DNA of 47,578 nucleotides. Origin: Candidatus Delongbacteria bacterium. GTDB lineage: Bacteria; UBA4055. A program made the translations under genes and the position numbers. The stretch covers positions 2,837-50,414 of the forward strand of contig DMTS01000015.1 of the NCBI GenBank assembly GCA_003477045.1, given 5' to 3'. The notes below the pieces were generated by a model. That model did not search any database. It had not been told where the DNA came from and saw only the letters and a list, made by a program, of their open reading frames with translations. This document shows positions 26,079 through 35,879 of the stretch, in pieces. The stretch's first letter is position 1; each line of letters begins with the position of its first letter.

Positions 26079-27290
26079 ATGAAATACATTATCATATTAG
26101 GCGACGGAATGAGCGATTATCCGATCGATAAACTTGGAGGGAAAACTCCGCTGATGGCAGCTGATATTCCCAACATTGACAAGCTCGCGAAAATGGGCAG
26201 GTGCGGACTGTTCAAAACCGTACCCGATGAACTTCCTCCGGGAAGCGAAGTTGCCAATATGGCCGTTCTCGGTTATGATGTCAGAAAGCTTTATCAGGGA
26301 CGCGGAGTTCTTGAAGCGGCAAGCATGGGCGTAATATTAAATTCAGACGACCTTGCCATGAGATGCAATCTTATCTGCATTAAGGACGGAAAAATTAAGA
26401 ATCATTCGGCCGGACATATTCCTTCTGAAGAAGCACATAAGCTGATAGAGGCACTAAATAACGAGTTTGCCGACGATAAAATGAAATTTCACAAAGGTGT
26501 CAGCTACAGACATCTGTTCGTTTTGAAAAACGGTAGAAAAGAGATTCAGCTTACGCCTCCGCATGATGTTCCGGGTACTCCGTTCGCTGATGTCATGCCC
26601 CGCGCTTATTTACCTGAAGCTGAAAGCACAAGCGCAATTCTGACTGATCTTATATTAAGGTCGCAGAAAGTTCTTTCTGAGCATCCTGTGAACCTGAAAA
26701 GAATTGCCGAAGGAAAAGATCCTGCGAATTCGATCTGGTTCTGGTCAGCCGGCTATAAGCCCGAAATGAAAACGCTTCAGGAATCGTACGGAAAGACAGG
26801 CGCGGTTATATCAGCCGTTGACCTTCTTTACGGAATAGGAGTTTACGCCGGAATGGATGTAATCCATGTTGAAGGAGCGACCGGGCTATATACAACGAAT
26901 TATGAAGGCAAAGCTAAGGCTGCCGTGGAAGCTCTGAAAACACACGATCTCGTTTACCTTCACATTGAAGCCACGGATGAAGCCGGACATGAGGGCAATG
27001 TCGATCTAAAGATGAAATCACTTGAATATCTTGATAAACGGGCTGTTAAATATATTATGGAAGAAACAGCTAAATTCGATGAGCCTGTTGCTATTGCAAT
27101 AACTCCCGACCATGCAACTCCATGCAGCGTAAGAACTCACACGCACGATCCGGTGCCGTTCATAATATACAGACCGGGCGAAGAACCTGATTCCGTTAAC
27201 GAGTATAATGAGATCTCGGTTAAAAATGGATACTACGGTCTGATCAGCGACGATCAGTTTATTAAAGCTTTATTCGGTATAAAATATTAG
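26079..27290 (+). CDS. ApgM-family protein; cofactor-independent phosphoglycerate mutase or alternative homoserine kinase
   Basis: The 403-aa product belongs to the archaeal-type (ApgM) cofactor-independent phosphoglycerate mutase family of the alkaline phosphatase superfamily. It has metal-binding LGDGMSDYP at residues 7-15 and the active-site Ser56 in PPGSEVANMAVLGYD. HIEATDEAGHEGN and ITPDHATP supply metal ligands, with HTHDPVPF closing the site. Some ApgM relatives encoded beside thrC have been proposed, and in Bacteroides reported, to act as homoserine kinase. The 16-nt spacing after thrC makes that reading attractive here: kinase product would feed ThrC directly. The glycolytic mutase remains the alternative. 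AGGA at about 26068 precedes the start. The gene ends 1 nt before the convergent 76-aa gene. Confidence 0.85.
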   Translation: MKYIIILGDGMSDYPIDKLGGKTPLMAADIPNIDKLAKMGRCGLFKTVPDELPPGSEVANMAVLGYDVRKLYQGRGVLEAASMGVILNSDDLAMRCNLICIKDGKIKNHSAGHIPSEEAHKLIEALNNEFADDKMKFHKGVSYRHLFVLKNGRKEIQLTPPHDVPGTPFADVMPRAYLPEAESTSAILTDLILRSQKVLSEHPVNLKRIAEGKDPANSIWFWSAGYKPEMKTLQESYGKTGAVISAVDLLYGIGVYAGMDVIHVEGATGLYTTNYEGKAKAAVEALKTHDLVYLHIEATDEAGHEGNVDLKMKSLEYLDKRAVKYIMEETAKFDEPVAIAITPDHATPCSVRTHTHDPVPFIIYRPGEEPDSVNEYNEISVKNGYYGLISDDQFIKALFGIKY

Positions 27291-27291
27291 C

Positions 27292-27522
27292 TTATTCTTC
27301 AAGATACATCTTGCCTTTAGTAGTTATATCGGCGAGCATTTTGCCGTCTTCGCTGCCTCTCAGGTCTATAAGACCTTTCCTTTCCAAAGCGTATTCGATC
27401 GGTTTAGAAAATTCTTTTGCTTCTTTCGGCCCCAGCGAGTTCATCAGTGCGGCATATATTGTTGAAGAGCCGTTCCTTTTAAGATAGTTTAGTACAGTTT
27501 CCATTAATTGTTTTTCATGCAT
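27292..27522 (-). CDS. Small winged-helix-like protein
   Basis: This 76-residue protein has helices MHEKQLMETVLNYLKRNG and STIYAALMNSLGPKEAKEF. A third helix, PIEYALERKGLIDLR, is followed by a beta wing (KMLADITTKGKMYLEE). The pattern is that of a small winged-helix domain, possibly a DNA-binding regulator, but no specific family is recognised. GGAGG lies 5 nt before the ATG on the minus strand, which makes it a convincing gene. It is convergent with the apgM-like gene with one base between stops and no visible terminator. Confidence 0.75.
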   Translation of the reverse strand: MHEKQLMETVLNYLKRNGSSTIYAALMNSLGPKEAKEFSKPIEYALERKGLIDLRGSEDGKMLADITTKGKMYLEE

Positions 27523-27701
27523 CTTTTCCTCCTCGGTAAAGCAGAATATAATATAAATACTAAGTAGCGAAGAATCAATTAAAATATTCAGATTTTGAAT
27601 TATTCTTAGTCAGTTTGCTATTGAAATATCGCTTGTGATTAGTTATATTGAATATTCTGAATATGTTTATCTTATAAGCATTAAATTAAAGGATCGTTTT
27701 C

Positions 27702-30644
27702 ATGAAGAATGTTTTTATGAACAGACCGCTAAAAAACCCCTTATTCTGGACCGGAACAGCTTATCTGCTTTATCTTGCATTCGCATTGTTACTCTTTCCA
27801 TACATTGCCGAAAAGAAAGCGGTAGAGTATGTAAAAACAGAATTCGGGAGAGATCTGGTTGTCGAAAAGATATCATTAAATCCGTTCACTCTTAAGTTAA
27901 CTATAAAAAATCTTTTCTTTCACGAACCTGACGGCGGTATGTTCGTAAAATGGGAGGAATTCAGCATAAATCCCGCATTGTTCCCGCTAATAAAAAAAAC
28001 ATTAGTACTTCAGGATATAAGCCTGACGGCATCAGAGATCAGCATTGTTAAATTGAAAGACGGAACTTTCAATTTCGAGAGTCTGATAAAGCCGGATGAG
28101 GAAAAAAAAACCGAAACTGAAGAAAAAAGCGGTTGGATGATCGTCATAGATAATCTTAGGCTCCACAATGTCGGTATTCTTTTTAGCGACAATACTTATA
28201 ATCCCCGATTCAGCTTAGACCTTCTTAACATTTCGGTTGACACAAAAAATATTGTTTTAGGCGGCCCGGAGGAATCCAAAACAAAACTTAATTTCGACTT
28301 CGATGGAGGAGGCTCGTTCGCTCTTGAAGGTGATTTTGTTATAAGCCCGTTGAACGCGGAATTCAGCATTCATCTGAAAGACCTGAACCTTGCAGCTTTC
28401 AACACAATTTTATCGAGTTCCACCGATCTAAAACTTTCAAGAGGCCTTTTAAATTCCGGAATTAATATTTCGCTCAAGGATAATTTCGATAAGAAAAGAC
28501 CTGATTTCCTGCTTAAAGGCGATATCGAGCTGAAAAACATAGCGCTGAACGATCTTAAAACAGATTCGCTTCTAATCTCATTCGACAGATTTAATACCTC
28601 GATATCCTCACTGACGACCGGTCCTTTAGCGGTAGATGTTTCAGAGATTGGTCTGAAAGGCCTGTATGCAGGCATAAGAAAAAACTACAATGGAAATAAT
28701 AACATTACGGAAGCTATTGAAAAAGATAACAATCCAGCCAAAACTGAGCCCGACTCCTCTATAACCGCTGACACAAAAGAACCCTCTGTTAATCCCGACA
28801 TAATGATCAGAAAAATAATTCTTGAGAACAACAGAGTGTTTTACGAAGACCTTAGCAATCCTGTACCGTTCAGAGAGAATATCAGCTCGCTCAACTGCTT
28901 AGTTGAAAATATTAAACTTTTCAGCTCAGACAGTTCATCTTTCAAACTGGATTTTATAATCGGAGAAAGCGAAGTTAACAGCCTGTCAGGATTTTTCAGG
29001 CATGATCCGCTGTCTGCGGGAGTTCATTCAGTACTCCAGAAGATCGACCTTAGATCAGCCAACTCGTTCTTCCCTGAAAATATAAAGCTGAAATTGAGAT
29101 CTGCAAAATTATCCGCCGACCTGAACACGCTTTATGATTCAGCCGCTAAAACATCACAATTTAGAACCTCCGGAGATATTTTTTTTACAGATTTCTCTTT
29201 CAGAGATTCTACCGGGAACGAGCTTTTAAAATGGAAAGAGATCTCCTTGAACGATTTGAAATTTGAAAATGAACCTCTTAAGTCAAGGATAGCGCTGATC
29301 AAGCTCAAAGACCTTTATTCCGATATAGTTATTTCTAAGAACAAAGAGTTAAACCTCGCAGCCGCATTCGGTGCAGACAGCTCTCAAAAAGATTCGGCAT
29401 CAGTTGATTCCGCACCTCAGGATACTTCTTCTGTTCCTGCTGATAACCCTGACATTATGATTAAAAAAGTCAGTCTCGAGAATAATTCTATCAAGTTCGC
29501 TGACAACAGCCTGCCGCTGCCCTTCGCGACTACGATAGAGAAGATAAACAGTACAATAAGCAACATTGACCTGAAGAGCGGTGAAAGAACGAACATCAAT
29601 TTTAAAGGTATCGCTGATAAGTCCGGAACCGCTTCGATCAGAGGAGATATGTTCGTTATTGACCCTCTGAAAAATTCTCAGATGAACATAAATTTTGACA
29701 AGATCAGTCTGATACAATATTCGCCGTATTCTGCCAAGTATATCGGAAATTATATAAATACAGGCAGCCTCTCCCTGTTCGTAAAATATAACATTCTGAA
29801 TTCAAAACTCACTTCAGAGAACAAGATACTAATAGACAAAGTTTCTTTCGGGAAAGAATTTGACAGCGATGAAAGGATCCACCTTCCTGTCAAGCTCGCT
29901 ATAGCTCTTTTGAAAGACAAGAACGGTCTTATAGATTTTGATATTGAAGTATCGGGCGACCTTTCAGATCCTAAAATAAATACCGGATCCCTTATCTGGC
30001 AGGCATTAAAAAAGGTTCTGATGAATATAGCCGCTTCACCGATCAGATTTCTCGCAAAATCTCTTGGATTGCAGAATTCAGATGACTTCGACTTCATAGA
30101 ATTTGACTTCGGAGAAACTATTCTGAAAGATACTGAAAATAAAAAGCTTGATGATCTTTCAAAAGCATTAAGAGAGAAACCTGACCTTAAATTAAGCGTT
30201 ACAGGCATAGCGAGCAGAAGCTATGACAAAGTTACGATCCAGAACAGAAAATTAAGAAAATTGATTATTACTGAATCGGGAAAACCTTACGATTCATTGA
30301 AAACTTCCGAAAGAAAAGACCTGCTTGAAAAACTGGTCACAAAGCTTGATACGACACAGAACCTTGATTCGCTTAAGCTTAAACACTCGAGGCAGGAAAA
30401 GAAAACTCTAAAGCTTGATACGCTTAAATACAATACCAAACTTTTCGTTATAGCCCGATCTTCTCAGACAACAAGCGACAATGAAATAATAGTTCTCACT
30501 TCAGAAAGGGCTGATGCGATAAAATCAAGGCTTGCCGTAACGGATTCTATACCCGAAGAACAGATCATAATACTGCCCGGCGAAATAATAGATGAAAAGA
30601 GTATTAAAACGATAAGAACAAAACTTTCGATTGATATTATATAA
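27702..30644 (+). CDS. DUF748/AsmA-like envelope protein
   Basis: The 980-aa product has one N-terminal membrane anchor (residues 13-33, FWTGTAYLLYLAFALLLF), then the DUF748 opening FGRDLVVEKISLNPFTLKLTIKNL. Repeats of amphipathic beta-strand segments typical of AsmA/TamB-like periplasmic proteins follow. Two copies of PDIMI(R/K)K(I/V).LENN..(F/K)(Y/F)(E/A)D mark internal repeats near residues 365 and 583. The C-terminal 180 residues (FDFGETILKDTENKKLDDLSKALREKPDLKLSVTG) look OmpA-like and may bind peptidoglycan or act in lipid transport across the periplasm. AAAGGA precedes ATG 27702. The 179-nt upstream interval is AT-rich without a convincing feature. The tricorn-like gene follows after 16 nt. 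Confidence 0.85.
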   Translation: MKNVFMNRPLKNPLFWTGTAYLLYLAFALLLFPYIAEKKAVEYVKTEFGRDLVVEKISLNPFTLKLTIKNLFFHEPDGGMFVKWEEFSINPALFPLIKKTLVLQDISLTASEISIVKLKDGTFNFESLIKPDEEKKTETEEKSGWMIVIDNLRLHNVGILFSDNTYNPRFSLDLLNISVDTKNIVLGGPEESKTKLNFDFDGGGSFALEGDFVISPLNAEFSIHLKDLNLAAFNTILSSSTDLKLSRGLLNSGINISLKDNFDKKRPDFLLKGDIELKNIALNDLKTDSLLISFDRFNTSISSLTTGPLAVDVSEIGLKGLYAGIRKNYNGNNNITEAIEKDNNPAKTEPDSSITADTKEPSVNPDIMIRKIILENNRVFYEDLSNPVPFRENISSLNCLVENIKLFSSDSSSFKLDFIIGESEVNSLSGFFRHDPLSAGVHSVLQKIDLRSANSFFPENIKLKLRSAKLSADLNTLYDSAAKTSQFRTSGDIFFTDFSFRDSTGNELLKWKEISLNDLKFENEPLKSRIALIKLKDLYSDIVISKNKELNLAAAFGADSSQKDSASVDSAPQDTSSVPADNPDIMIKKVSLENNSIKFADNSLPLPFATTIEKINSTISNIDLKSGERTNINFKGIADKSGTASIRGDMFVIDPLKNSQMNINFDKISLIQYSPYSAKYIGNYINTGSLSLFVKYNILNSKLTSENKILIDKVSFGKEFDSDERIHLPVKLAIALLKDKNGLIDFDIEVSGDLSDPKINTGSLIWQALKKVLMNIAASPIRFLAKSLGLQNSDDFDFIEFDFGETILKDTENKKLDDLSKALREKPDLKLSVTGIASRSYDKVTIQNRKLRKLIITESGKPYDSLKTSERKDLLEKLVTKLDTTQNLDSLKLKHSRQEKKTLKLDTLKYNTKLFVIARSSQTTSDNEIIVLTSERADAIKSRLAVTDSIPEEQIIILPGEIIDEKSIKTIRTKLSIDII

Positions 30645-30660
30645 AGCAAAGGAGATTCAG

Positions 30661-33600
30661 ATGAAGAACCACGGTTATTATAGGTTTCCTTCAGTCAGAA
30701 ACGGCGAAGTTGTATTCGTAAGTGAAGACGACTTGTGGAAAGTTCCGCTGAACGGCGGAGCGGCAGTGCGCATCACAGCCAATACGGCTCCGGCAGTATC
30801 TCCGAAGATATCTCCGGACGGAAAATTCCTGGCATTTAGCTCTCTGGAAGAGGGAATGCCTGAAGTTTTTATTAAATCCACAGACGGAAGCGGACAGAAA
30901 AGGCTGACATTTCTCGGAGCCCGTTCTAATGCCCTCGGATGGTCAGGCGACAGTAAATACATATATTTTGCAAGCAGTTTTGATCAGCCCTACGATTCAA
31001 GCATATATAAAATATCCAGAGACGGCGGACAGGAAGAAAAAGTTCCTGTAGGATACGCAAACCAGATCTCATTCGGGAAAAAGGGAACGGTCATAGCCCG
31101 TCATGCTCCTGATCCTGCAAGATGGAAAAGATACAGGGGCGGTACGGCCGGTGAAATATGGCTGGATGAGAAAGACAACGGCGAATTTAAACAGATACTG
31201 AAAGAGCTTAAGTCAAATCTCGCATGCCCGATGTGGATAAATGAAAGGATCTATTTTATTTCCGACCACGAAGGTATCGGAAACATTTATTCATGTGATC
31301 TGAAAGGAAAAAATGTTAAGAGACATTCGCATCACAATGAATACTATGCAAGGTATGCCGATACCGACGGAAAAACTATAGTTTATCATTCTGGAGCTGA
31401 CCTATATAAGATAGATGTCGCAAAAGATAAATGCGAGATGATAAAAGTCGATTATATAAGTTCGCATACTCAGATCAGCAGAAAGTTCATAGATGCGCAT
31501 CAGTACCTTGAACGGTATGATGTCTGCCCTAAGGGAACCCATATCGCTGTTGCCTCAAGAGGCAAGATCGTTTCTTTAGCGAATTGGACAGGAGCGGTTA
31601 AACAGGCCGGAAAAAAAGACGGGGTCAGATACAGAATTCCTGCATGGCTGAATGACAGTAAAAGATATATAGCTGTTTCTGATGAAACTGAAGGCGAGGA
31701 TAGACTGATCATCGTTGATTCCGAGACCGGAAAGGAAACACTCTTAAAGAATATCGTTCTGGGAAGGGTCAGAGATATATTCCCTTCGCCAAAGACTGAT
31801 CATGTGATAGTTACGAACCATAAGAACGATATGATCCTGGTGGACTATAAAAAGAATACTTCCAAACTCCTTGATCACAGTGAAAACCACAGGATATTCA
31901 ATGTAAGCTGGAGCCCTGATGGAAAATGGGCTTCTTATGATTTTTTGAAAACTATGGAAAATGCATTAATTAAAGTAGTTGAAATAGCTAGCTGCAAAAC
32001 TCACGAAATAACAAAACCGGTAAAACATGACATGTCACCGGTTTTCTCTTCTGACGGAAAATACATTTTCTTCGTGGGAGCAAGGGTTTTTTACCCTGTG
32101 AACGATGCGCTCCAGTTCGAGCTGAGTTTTGTTAAGTCTGAGAAATTATATGCGATACCTCTCGCTAAAGAAACGAGATCTCCTTTTGAACCGGAGCCTA
32201 AATCCCCAGCCGGAGATCAGCCTCCGGAAGAAGATGATAAAAAGAAAAAGGATAAAGACAAAAAAGAAAAACTGACGGTAAAAATTGATTTTGAAGGAAT
32301 AGAAAAAAGAGTTGTAGAATTCCCCGTCGCGGCAGGAAACTATCAGCTGGTCGGATCATATAAAAACCAGGTTCTTTATACAGAATACCCCCGAGACTGC
32401 GTGGACACAGGCGGGGATAACGACTGGGGGGAAGGAAAACCCGAAGCTAATTTGAAAGTGTTCAATTTTGATGACATGAAAGAAGAAACGGTCATCTCGG
32501 GAATTTCTGATTTTAAGCTCAGCCTGATCGGCGATACGATGATCGTCCGTAAGGGAAAAGATCTGAGCGTTTATAAAACAGGCGCAAAACCTGATGACAA
32601 AGCCAAAAATAAATTCTCGGTTCAGGGTGGCGACATCGATCTATCTAGAATTAAAATAGGCATTATTCCCAGAGAGGAATGGAAGCAGATGTACCGCGAA
32701 GCATGGCTTTTACAGAGAGAGCATTTCTGGACTGAGGATATGAGTAAGATCGACTGGGTAAGAGTCTTTAAAAGATACTATCCGCTGACTGACAGAGTAG
32801 GCAGTAGAGGCGAATTCTCCGATCTTGTCTGGGAAATGCAGGGAGAACTTGGAACTTCACACTGCTACGAATTCATGGGTGATTACAGAAGATCGAACCA
32901 GTATCCGATGGGGAAACTGGGCTGCCGGTATAAACTTTCTGCTGACGGAAAATCTTATATTTTTGAAAATATCATGTATGGCGAATCCGGTGAAAGACAC
33001 GAAATTTCGCCTCTTCTTGCTCCCGGAGTCAATCTTAAGAACGGAGACCTGCTTCTCGCGGTCAACGGCACAGCGGTCAATAAAACTGTTCATCCTAGAG
33101 AACTGCTGGTCAACTATCCCGATCAGGAAGTATGCCTGACAGTTAAGAGAAAAGGTGAAAAAGAAGCCAAAGACACCGTCGTAAAGACTCTCAGCTTCGA
33201 ATCTAAGCTGCTTTACAGGAACTGGGTTGAAAAAAACAGGGATTTTGTGCATAAAGCAGGTAAGGGGAAAATAGGTTATATTCATATTCCGAATATGGGT
33301 AATGACGGATTCGCGGAATTCCACAGAACGTATCTATCCGAATTCCAGTTTGACGGGCTTATAGTTGATGTCAGATACAACGGCGGAGGATATGTTTCGC
33401 AGCTGCTGCTTGAAAAACTGAACAGAAAGATCATCGGCTATGACACAATACGCTGGTCAAAAGATGCCGCAACTTATCCTTCAGAAGCGGTTCACGGCCC
33501 GATCGTGGCTCTGACAAATGAATTTGCCGGATCTGACGGTGATATCTTCAGCCACTCTTTCAAACTGATGAAGATCGGTAAACTTCTCGGAAAAAGAACC

Positions 33601-33888
33601 TGGGGTGGAGTTATCGGTATAAACGGTCAGTACTCTCTTGTCGATGGTACTATCACCACTCAGCCTGAGTACTCTTTCTGGTTCAAGGATGTTCAGTGGG
33701 GAGTTGAAAATTACGGGACTGATCCCGATATTGAAATTGACAACACTCCAATGGACTATGTGAAAGGTAAAGATAATCAGCTTGAAAAGGCATTAGCGTT
33801 CGCTTTGGAGGAATTACGGAAAAAACCTGTCGTCAAACCGAAATTTGACAAAAGGCCGAATCTGGCTCTACCGAAGCTTCCTAAATAA
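30661..33888 (+). CDS. Tricorn-like serine protease
   Basis: GGAG at 30651-30654 fixes ATG 30661 (an in-frame upstream ATG at 30631 lies inside the DUF748 gene), giving 1075 aa. Residues 1-300 and 310-620 are two beta-propeller regions (ISPDGKFLAFSS, WSPDGKWASYDF), with a Lys/Asp/Glu-rich linker near 515-545. A helical C1 domain, a PDZ domain (about residues 785-860, APGVNLKNGDLLLAVNG) and a catalytic C2 domain follow. The tricorn tetrad is present: Ser733-His734 (GTSHCYE), nucleophile Ser958 with Asp959 (FAGSDGDIF), and Glu1025 (TDPDIEIDN). Tricorn trims peptides released by other proteases. No signal peptide is present, so it is predicted to be cytoplasmic, cotranscribed with the DUF748 gene. 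Confidence 0.93.
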   Translation: MKNHGYYRFPSVRNGEVVFVSEDDLWKVPLNGGAAVRITANTAPAVSPKISPDGKFLAFSSLEEGMPEVFIKSTDGSGQKRLTFLGARSNALGWSGDSKYIYFASSFDQPYDSSIYKISRDGGQEEKVPVGYANQISFGKKGTVIARHAPDPARWKRYRGGTAGEIWLDEKDNGEFKQILKELKSNLACPMWINERIYFISDHEGIGNIYSCDLKGKNVKRHSHHNEYYARYADTDGKTIVYHSGADLYKIDVAKDKCEMIKVDYISSHTQISRKFIDAHQYLERYDVCPKGTHIAVASRGKIVSLANWTGAVKQAGKKDGVRYRIPAWLNDSKRYIAVSDETEGEDRLIIVDSETGKETLLKNIVLGRVRDIFPSPKTDHVIVTNHKNDMILVDYKKNTSKLLDHSENHRIFNVSWSPDGKWASYDFLKTMENALIKVVEIASCKTHEITKPVKHDMSPVFSSDGKYIFFVGARVFYPVNDALQFELSFVKSEKLYAIPLAKETRSPFEPEPKSPAGDQPPEEDDKKKKDKDKKEKLTVKIDFEGIEKRVVEFPVAAGNYQLVGSYKNQVLYTEYPRDCVDTGGDNDWGEGKPEANLKVFNFDDMKEETVISGISDFKLSLIGDTMIVRKGKDLSVYKTGAKPDDKAKNKFSVQGGDIDLSRIKIGIIPREEWKQMYREAWLLQREHFWTEDMSKIDWVRVFKRYYPLTDRVGSRGEFSDLVWEMQGELGTSHCYEFMGDYRRSNQYPMGKLGCRYKLSADGKSYIFENIMYGESGERHEISPLLAPGVNLKNGDLLLAVNGTAVNKTVHPRELLVNYPDQEVCLTVKRKGEKEAKDTVVKTLSFESKLLYRNWVEKNRDFVHKAGKGKIGYIHIPNMGNDGFAEFHRTYLSEFQFDGLIVDVRYNGGGYVSQLLLEKLNRKIIGYDTIRWSKDAATYPSEAVHGPIVALTNEFAGSDGDIFSHSFKLMKIGKLLGKRTWGGVIGINGQYSLVDGTITTQPEYSFWFKDVQWGVENYGTDPDIEIDNTPMDYVKGKDNQLEKALAFALEELRKKPVVKPKFDKRPNLALPKLPK

Positions 33889-33911
33889 GAATAATTTTAA
33901 AGGAGCCTGAT

Positions 33912-34412
33912 ATGAGAATATTATTATTTTTGACGCTTATAGCTGTTTCTGCAGCTCTTTTCAGTTCCGGAATGATAAAAGGAAATGTTATCAACTTTGA
34001 GAATACTCCCATGGCTGAAGCAAACATCACTCTTTCCGGGACGACCTTAGGTTCCGCTACGAACGATGCAGGTAATTATATTATTAAAAATGTGCCTGAA
34101 GGTACCTATACGGTCAACTGCTCTTTCATCGGGCATAACGATGTTTCGCTCAAAGGGGTTATCGTCGAGACAGACTCGGTCAAAGTGGTTGATTTTCTTC
34201 TTTTCCCTTTAGAATATCAGATGGATGAGATCGCAGTGGAACAGGATGAAGAGGACATAAACAGCCTGTTATATTTCAGGGATCTGGCATTCATCGAGAT
34301 GGTCAGAGAATACAACATTCCGTCACCAGAAATGAAAGGAAAGATCGATGTTAGAACAAAGCCCGGTTTCTGGGAAATGTTCAGGTATTACATATACAGG
34401 ATATTTAATTAA
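33912..34412 (+). CDS. Exported CarboxypepD_reg-like domain protein
   Basis: The 166-aa product has a signal peptide (MRILLFLTLIAVSAALFSSG) and one carboxypeptidase regulatory-like beta-sandwich. MIKGNVINFENTPMAEANIT, then GSATNDAGNYIIKNVPEGTYTV, is the classic pattern also seen at the N-terminus of TonB-dependent receptors. The last 60 residues are acidic then basic (EQDEEDINSLLYF, KPGFWEMFRYYIYRIFN), and the receptor part is absent, so it is a stand-alone domain rather than a SusC-like receptor. GGAG lies 6 nt before ATG 33912. The next gene begins 1 nt after the stop, suggesting translational coupling. Confidence 0.8.
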   Translation: MRILLFLTLIAVSAALFSSGMIKGNVINFENTPMAEANITLSGTTLGSATNDAGNYIIKNVPEGTYTVNCSFIGHNDVSLKGVIVETDSVKVVDFLLFPLEYQMDEIAVEQDEEDINSLLYFRDLAFIEMVREYNIPSPEMKGKIDVRTKPGFWEMFRYYIYRIFN

Positions 34413-34413
34413 C

Positions 34414-35871
34414 ATGCGTCATTTATTGCTAATAATCTCTGCTGCATTATTTCTTTTATCCTGCTCAGGTTCAAATGAAATGGCAAAGGAAACCCGTACT
34501 CCTTACGATCCTGTCAAGTTAAGAATTAAAGATATTGATATTTGCAGCCTTCCTGCCGAGCTGACGGTGCTTTCGGATCCGAGAAGCGGTTTATGGTCGG
34601 TTGAATTTTATGACCTCGACAGAAAAGAAACTTTGTTTGAATACAATAAAAATAAAAATCTTCTTCCCGCCTCCAATCTCAAGATAGTTACAACAGCCGC
34701 TGCGTTGAAAGTACTCGGTACGGATTACAGGTTCGAGACTGAATTTCTCACTGACGGATATATAGATAGAGACCTTAAAACTCTGTTCGGAAATCTTTAT
34801 GTTAGAGGCTCCGGAGATCCTACTTTCAATCCGGGAGATTTTAAACAGATAGCTGATTCCTTAAAAATTTCAAAAGGCATTGATTTCATCGAGGGTGAAA
34901 TTAAGATACTGACCCCGTTCAAGCAGGAGGAAGCTTACGGTAAAAGCTGGGACATAGACGATATCCCGTACTATTTTTCAGCAGTGATATCGCCGATCAC
35001 TTTAAGCGAGAATCTGTCAAAGATCGTCATCAATAAAGGAAATATTGAGATCAGCCCGTATTATCCGTTCACATTCGGTCTTGACACAGTCCCGGAAATG
35101 AGCGATCCGAGTTTTTACAGGCTTCCCGGCACAGATTCTGTTGTAGTCAAATCTGACTTCAAGAAAAAGATAACGGGTTTCATCACGGTCAGAGATCCTG
35201 ACATTATGTTTAAAAACAGTCTTATAAAACATTTCGCAAAAAGCAATATAACTTTCAATAACCAAAGTATCGTCTCCTCAGATACGACTAGATATCCGTT
35301 TTACACGCATTACAGCGACAGCCTTTATAAGCTGATAGATAAATGCAACGGGGAAAGCAACAATCTGTACGCCGAGCAGGTTTTCAGGGAAGTAGCTGAA
35401 GTATTTGCCAAAGATACGGCATTGACAGACTCGCTTGAGAACATACCTGCCACATACAACAATCTTGTCAGAATAAATTCAGACCTTTATTCACGCATCT
35501 TCGGGATAAACAATTTTACGATCAGCGACGGAAGCGGTCTATCAAGGCAGAATCTGTTTTCCGCCAATAAATTTGTCAAAGTTCTCTCTGCCATGTATGA
35601 AGACCCTGATTTCGTAACATACCTTTCATCTCTTCCCCAGCCCGGGAACGAAGGTACGCTAAAGAACAGGTTCAAGGACAAAGACCTGCAGAACAGGGTT
35701 TTCGCTAAAACAGGCGCACTTACCAGCATAAACTGCATATCCGGGTATATTTTGACGAAGAACAATCACAGGCTGGCTTTCTCTATAATGAATAATTTTT
35801 ATAATTTCGGTAGATCGAAAACGAACGAGTATCTTGAAGATATCCTTGTTTACTTCTCAAACAATTTCTGA
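34414..35871 (+). CDS. dacB: PBP4-type D-alanyl-D-alanine carboxypeptidase/endopeptidase, lipoprotein
   Basis: ATG 34414 is preferred over the in-frame 34348 because it begins the lipoprotein signal peptide MRHLLLIISAALFLLSC, with lipobox LLSC at residues 14-17, giving 485 aa. Peptidase S13 motifs are all present: Ser87-x-x-Lys90 (PASNLK), Ser315-Asn-Asn317 (GESNNLYAEQ) and Lys432-Thr-Gly434 (AKTGAL), together with DGSGLSRQN. The enzyme cleaves D-Ala-D-Ala or cross-links in peptidoglycan. Lipid anchoring differs from the soluble E. coli DacB. The start is 1 nt after the preceding stop. Confidence 0.92.
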   Translation: MRHLLLIISAALFLLSCSGSNEMAKETRTPYDPVKLRIKDIDICSLPAELTVLSDPRSGLWSVEFYDLDRKETLFEYNKNKNLLPASNLKIVTTAAALKVLGTDYRFETEFLTDGYIDRDLKTLFGNLYVRGSGDPTFNPGDFKQIADSLKISKGIDFIEGEIKILTPFKQEEAYGKSWDIDDIPYYFSAVISPITLSENLSKIVINKGNIEISPYYPFTFGLDTVPEMSDPSFYRLPGTDSVVVKSDFKKKITGFITVRDPDIMFKNSLIKHFAKSNITFNNQSIVSSDTTRYPFYTHYSDSLYKLIDKCNGESNNLYAEQVFREVAEVFAKDTALTDSLENIPATYNNLVRINSDLYSRIFGINNFTISDGSGLSRQNLFSANKFVKVLSAMYEDPDFVTYLSSLPQPGNEGTLKNRFKDKDLQNRVFAKTGALTSINCISGYILTKNNHRLAFSIMNNFYNFGRSKTNEYLEDILVYFSNNF

Positions 35872-35879
35872 GGTGATAT

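Noticed and set aside
27523..27701. RNA gene or riboswitch in the interval before the DUF748 gene
   Set aside because: The 179-nt stretch is AT-rich with only weak short inverted repeats; no tRNA, terminator or known aptamer pattern was seen.
33912..34412. N-terminal part of a broken SusC/TonB-dependent receptor
   Set aside because: The frame ends cleanly one base before dacB and no plug or barrel remnant is visible, so it is treated as an intact short protein.
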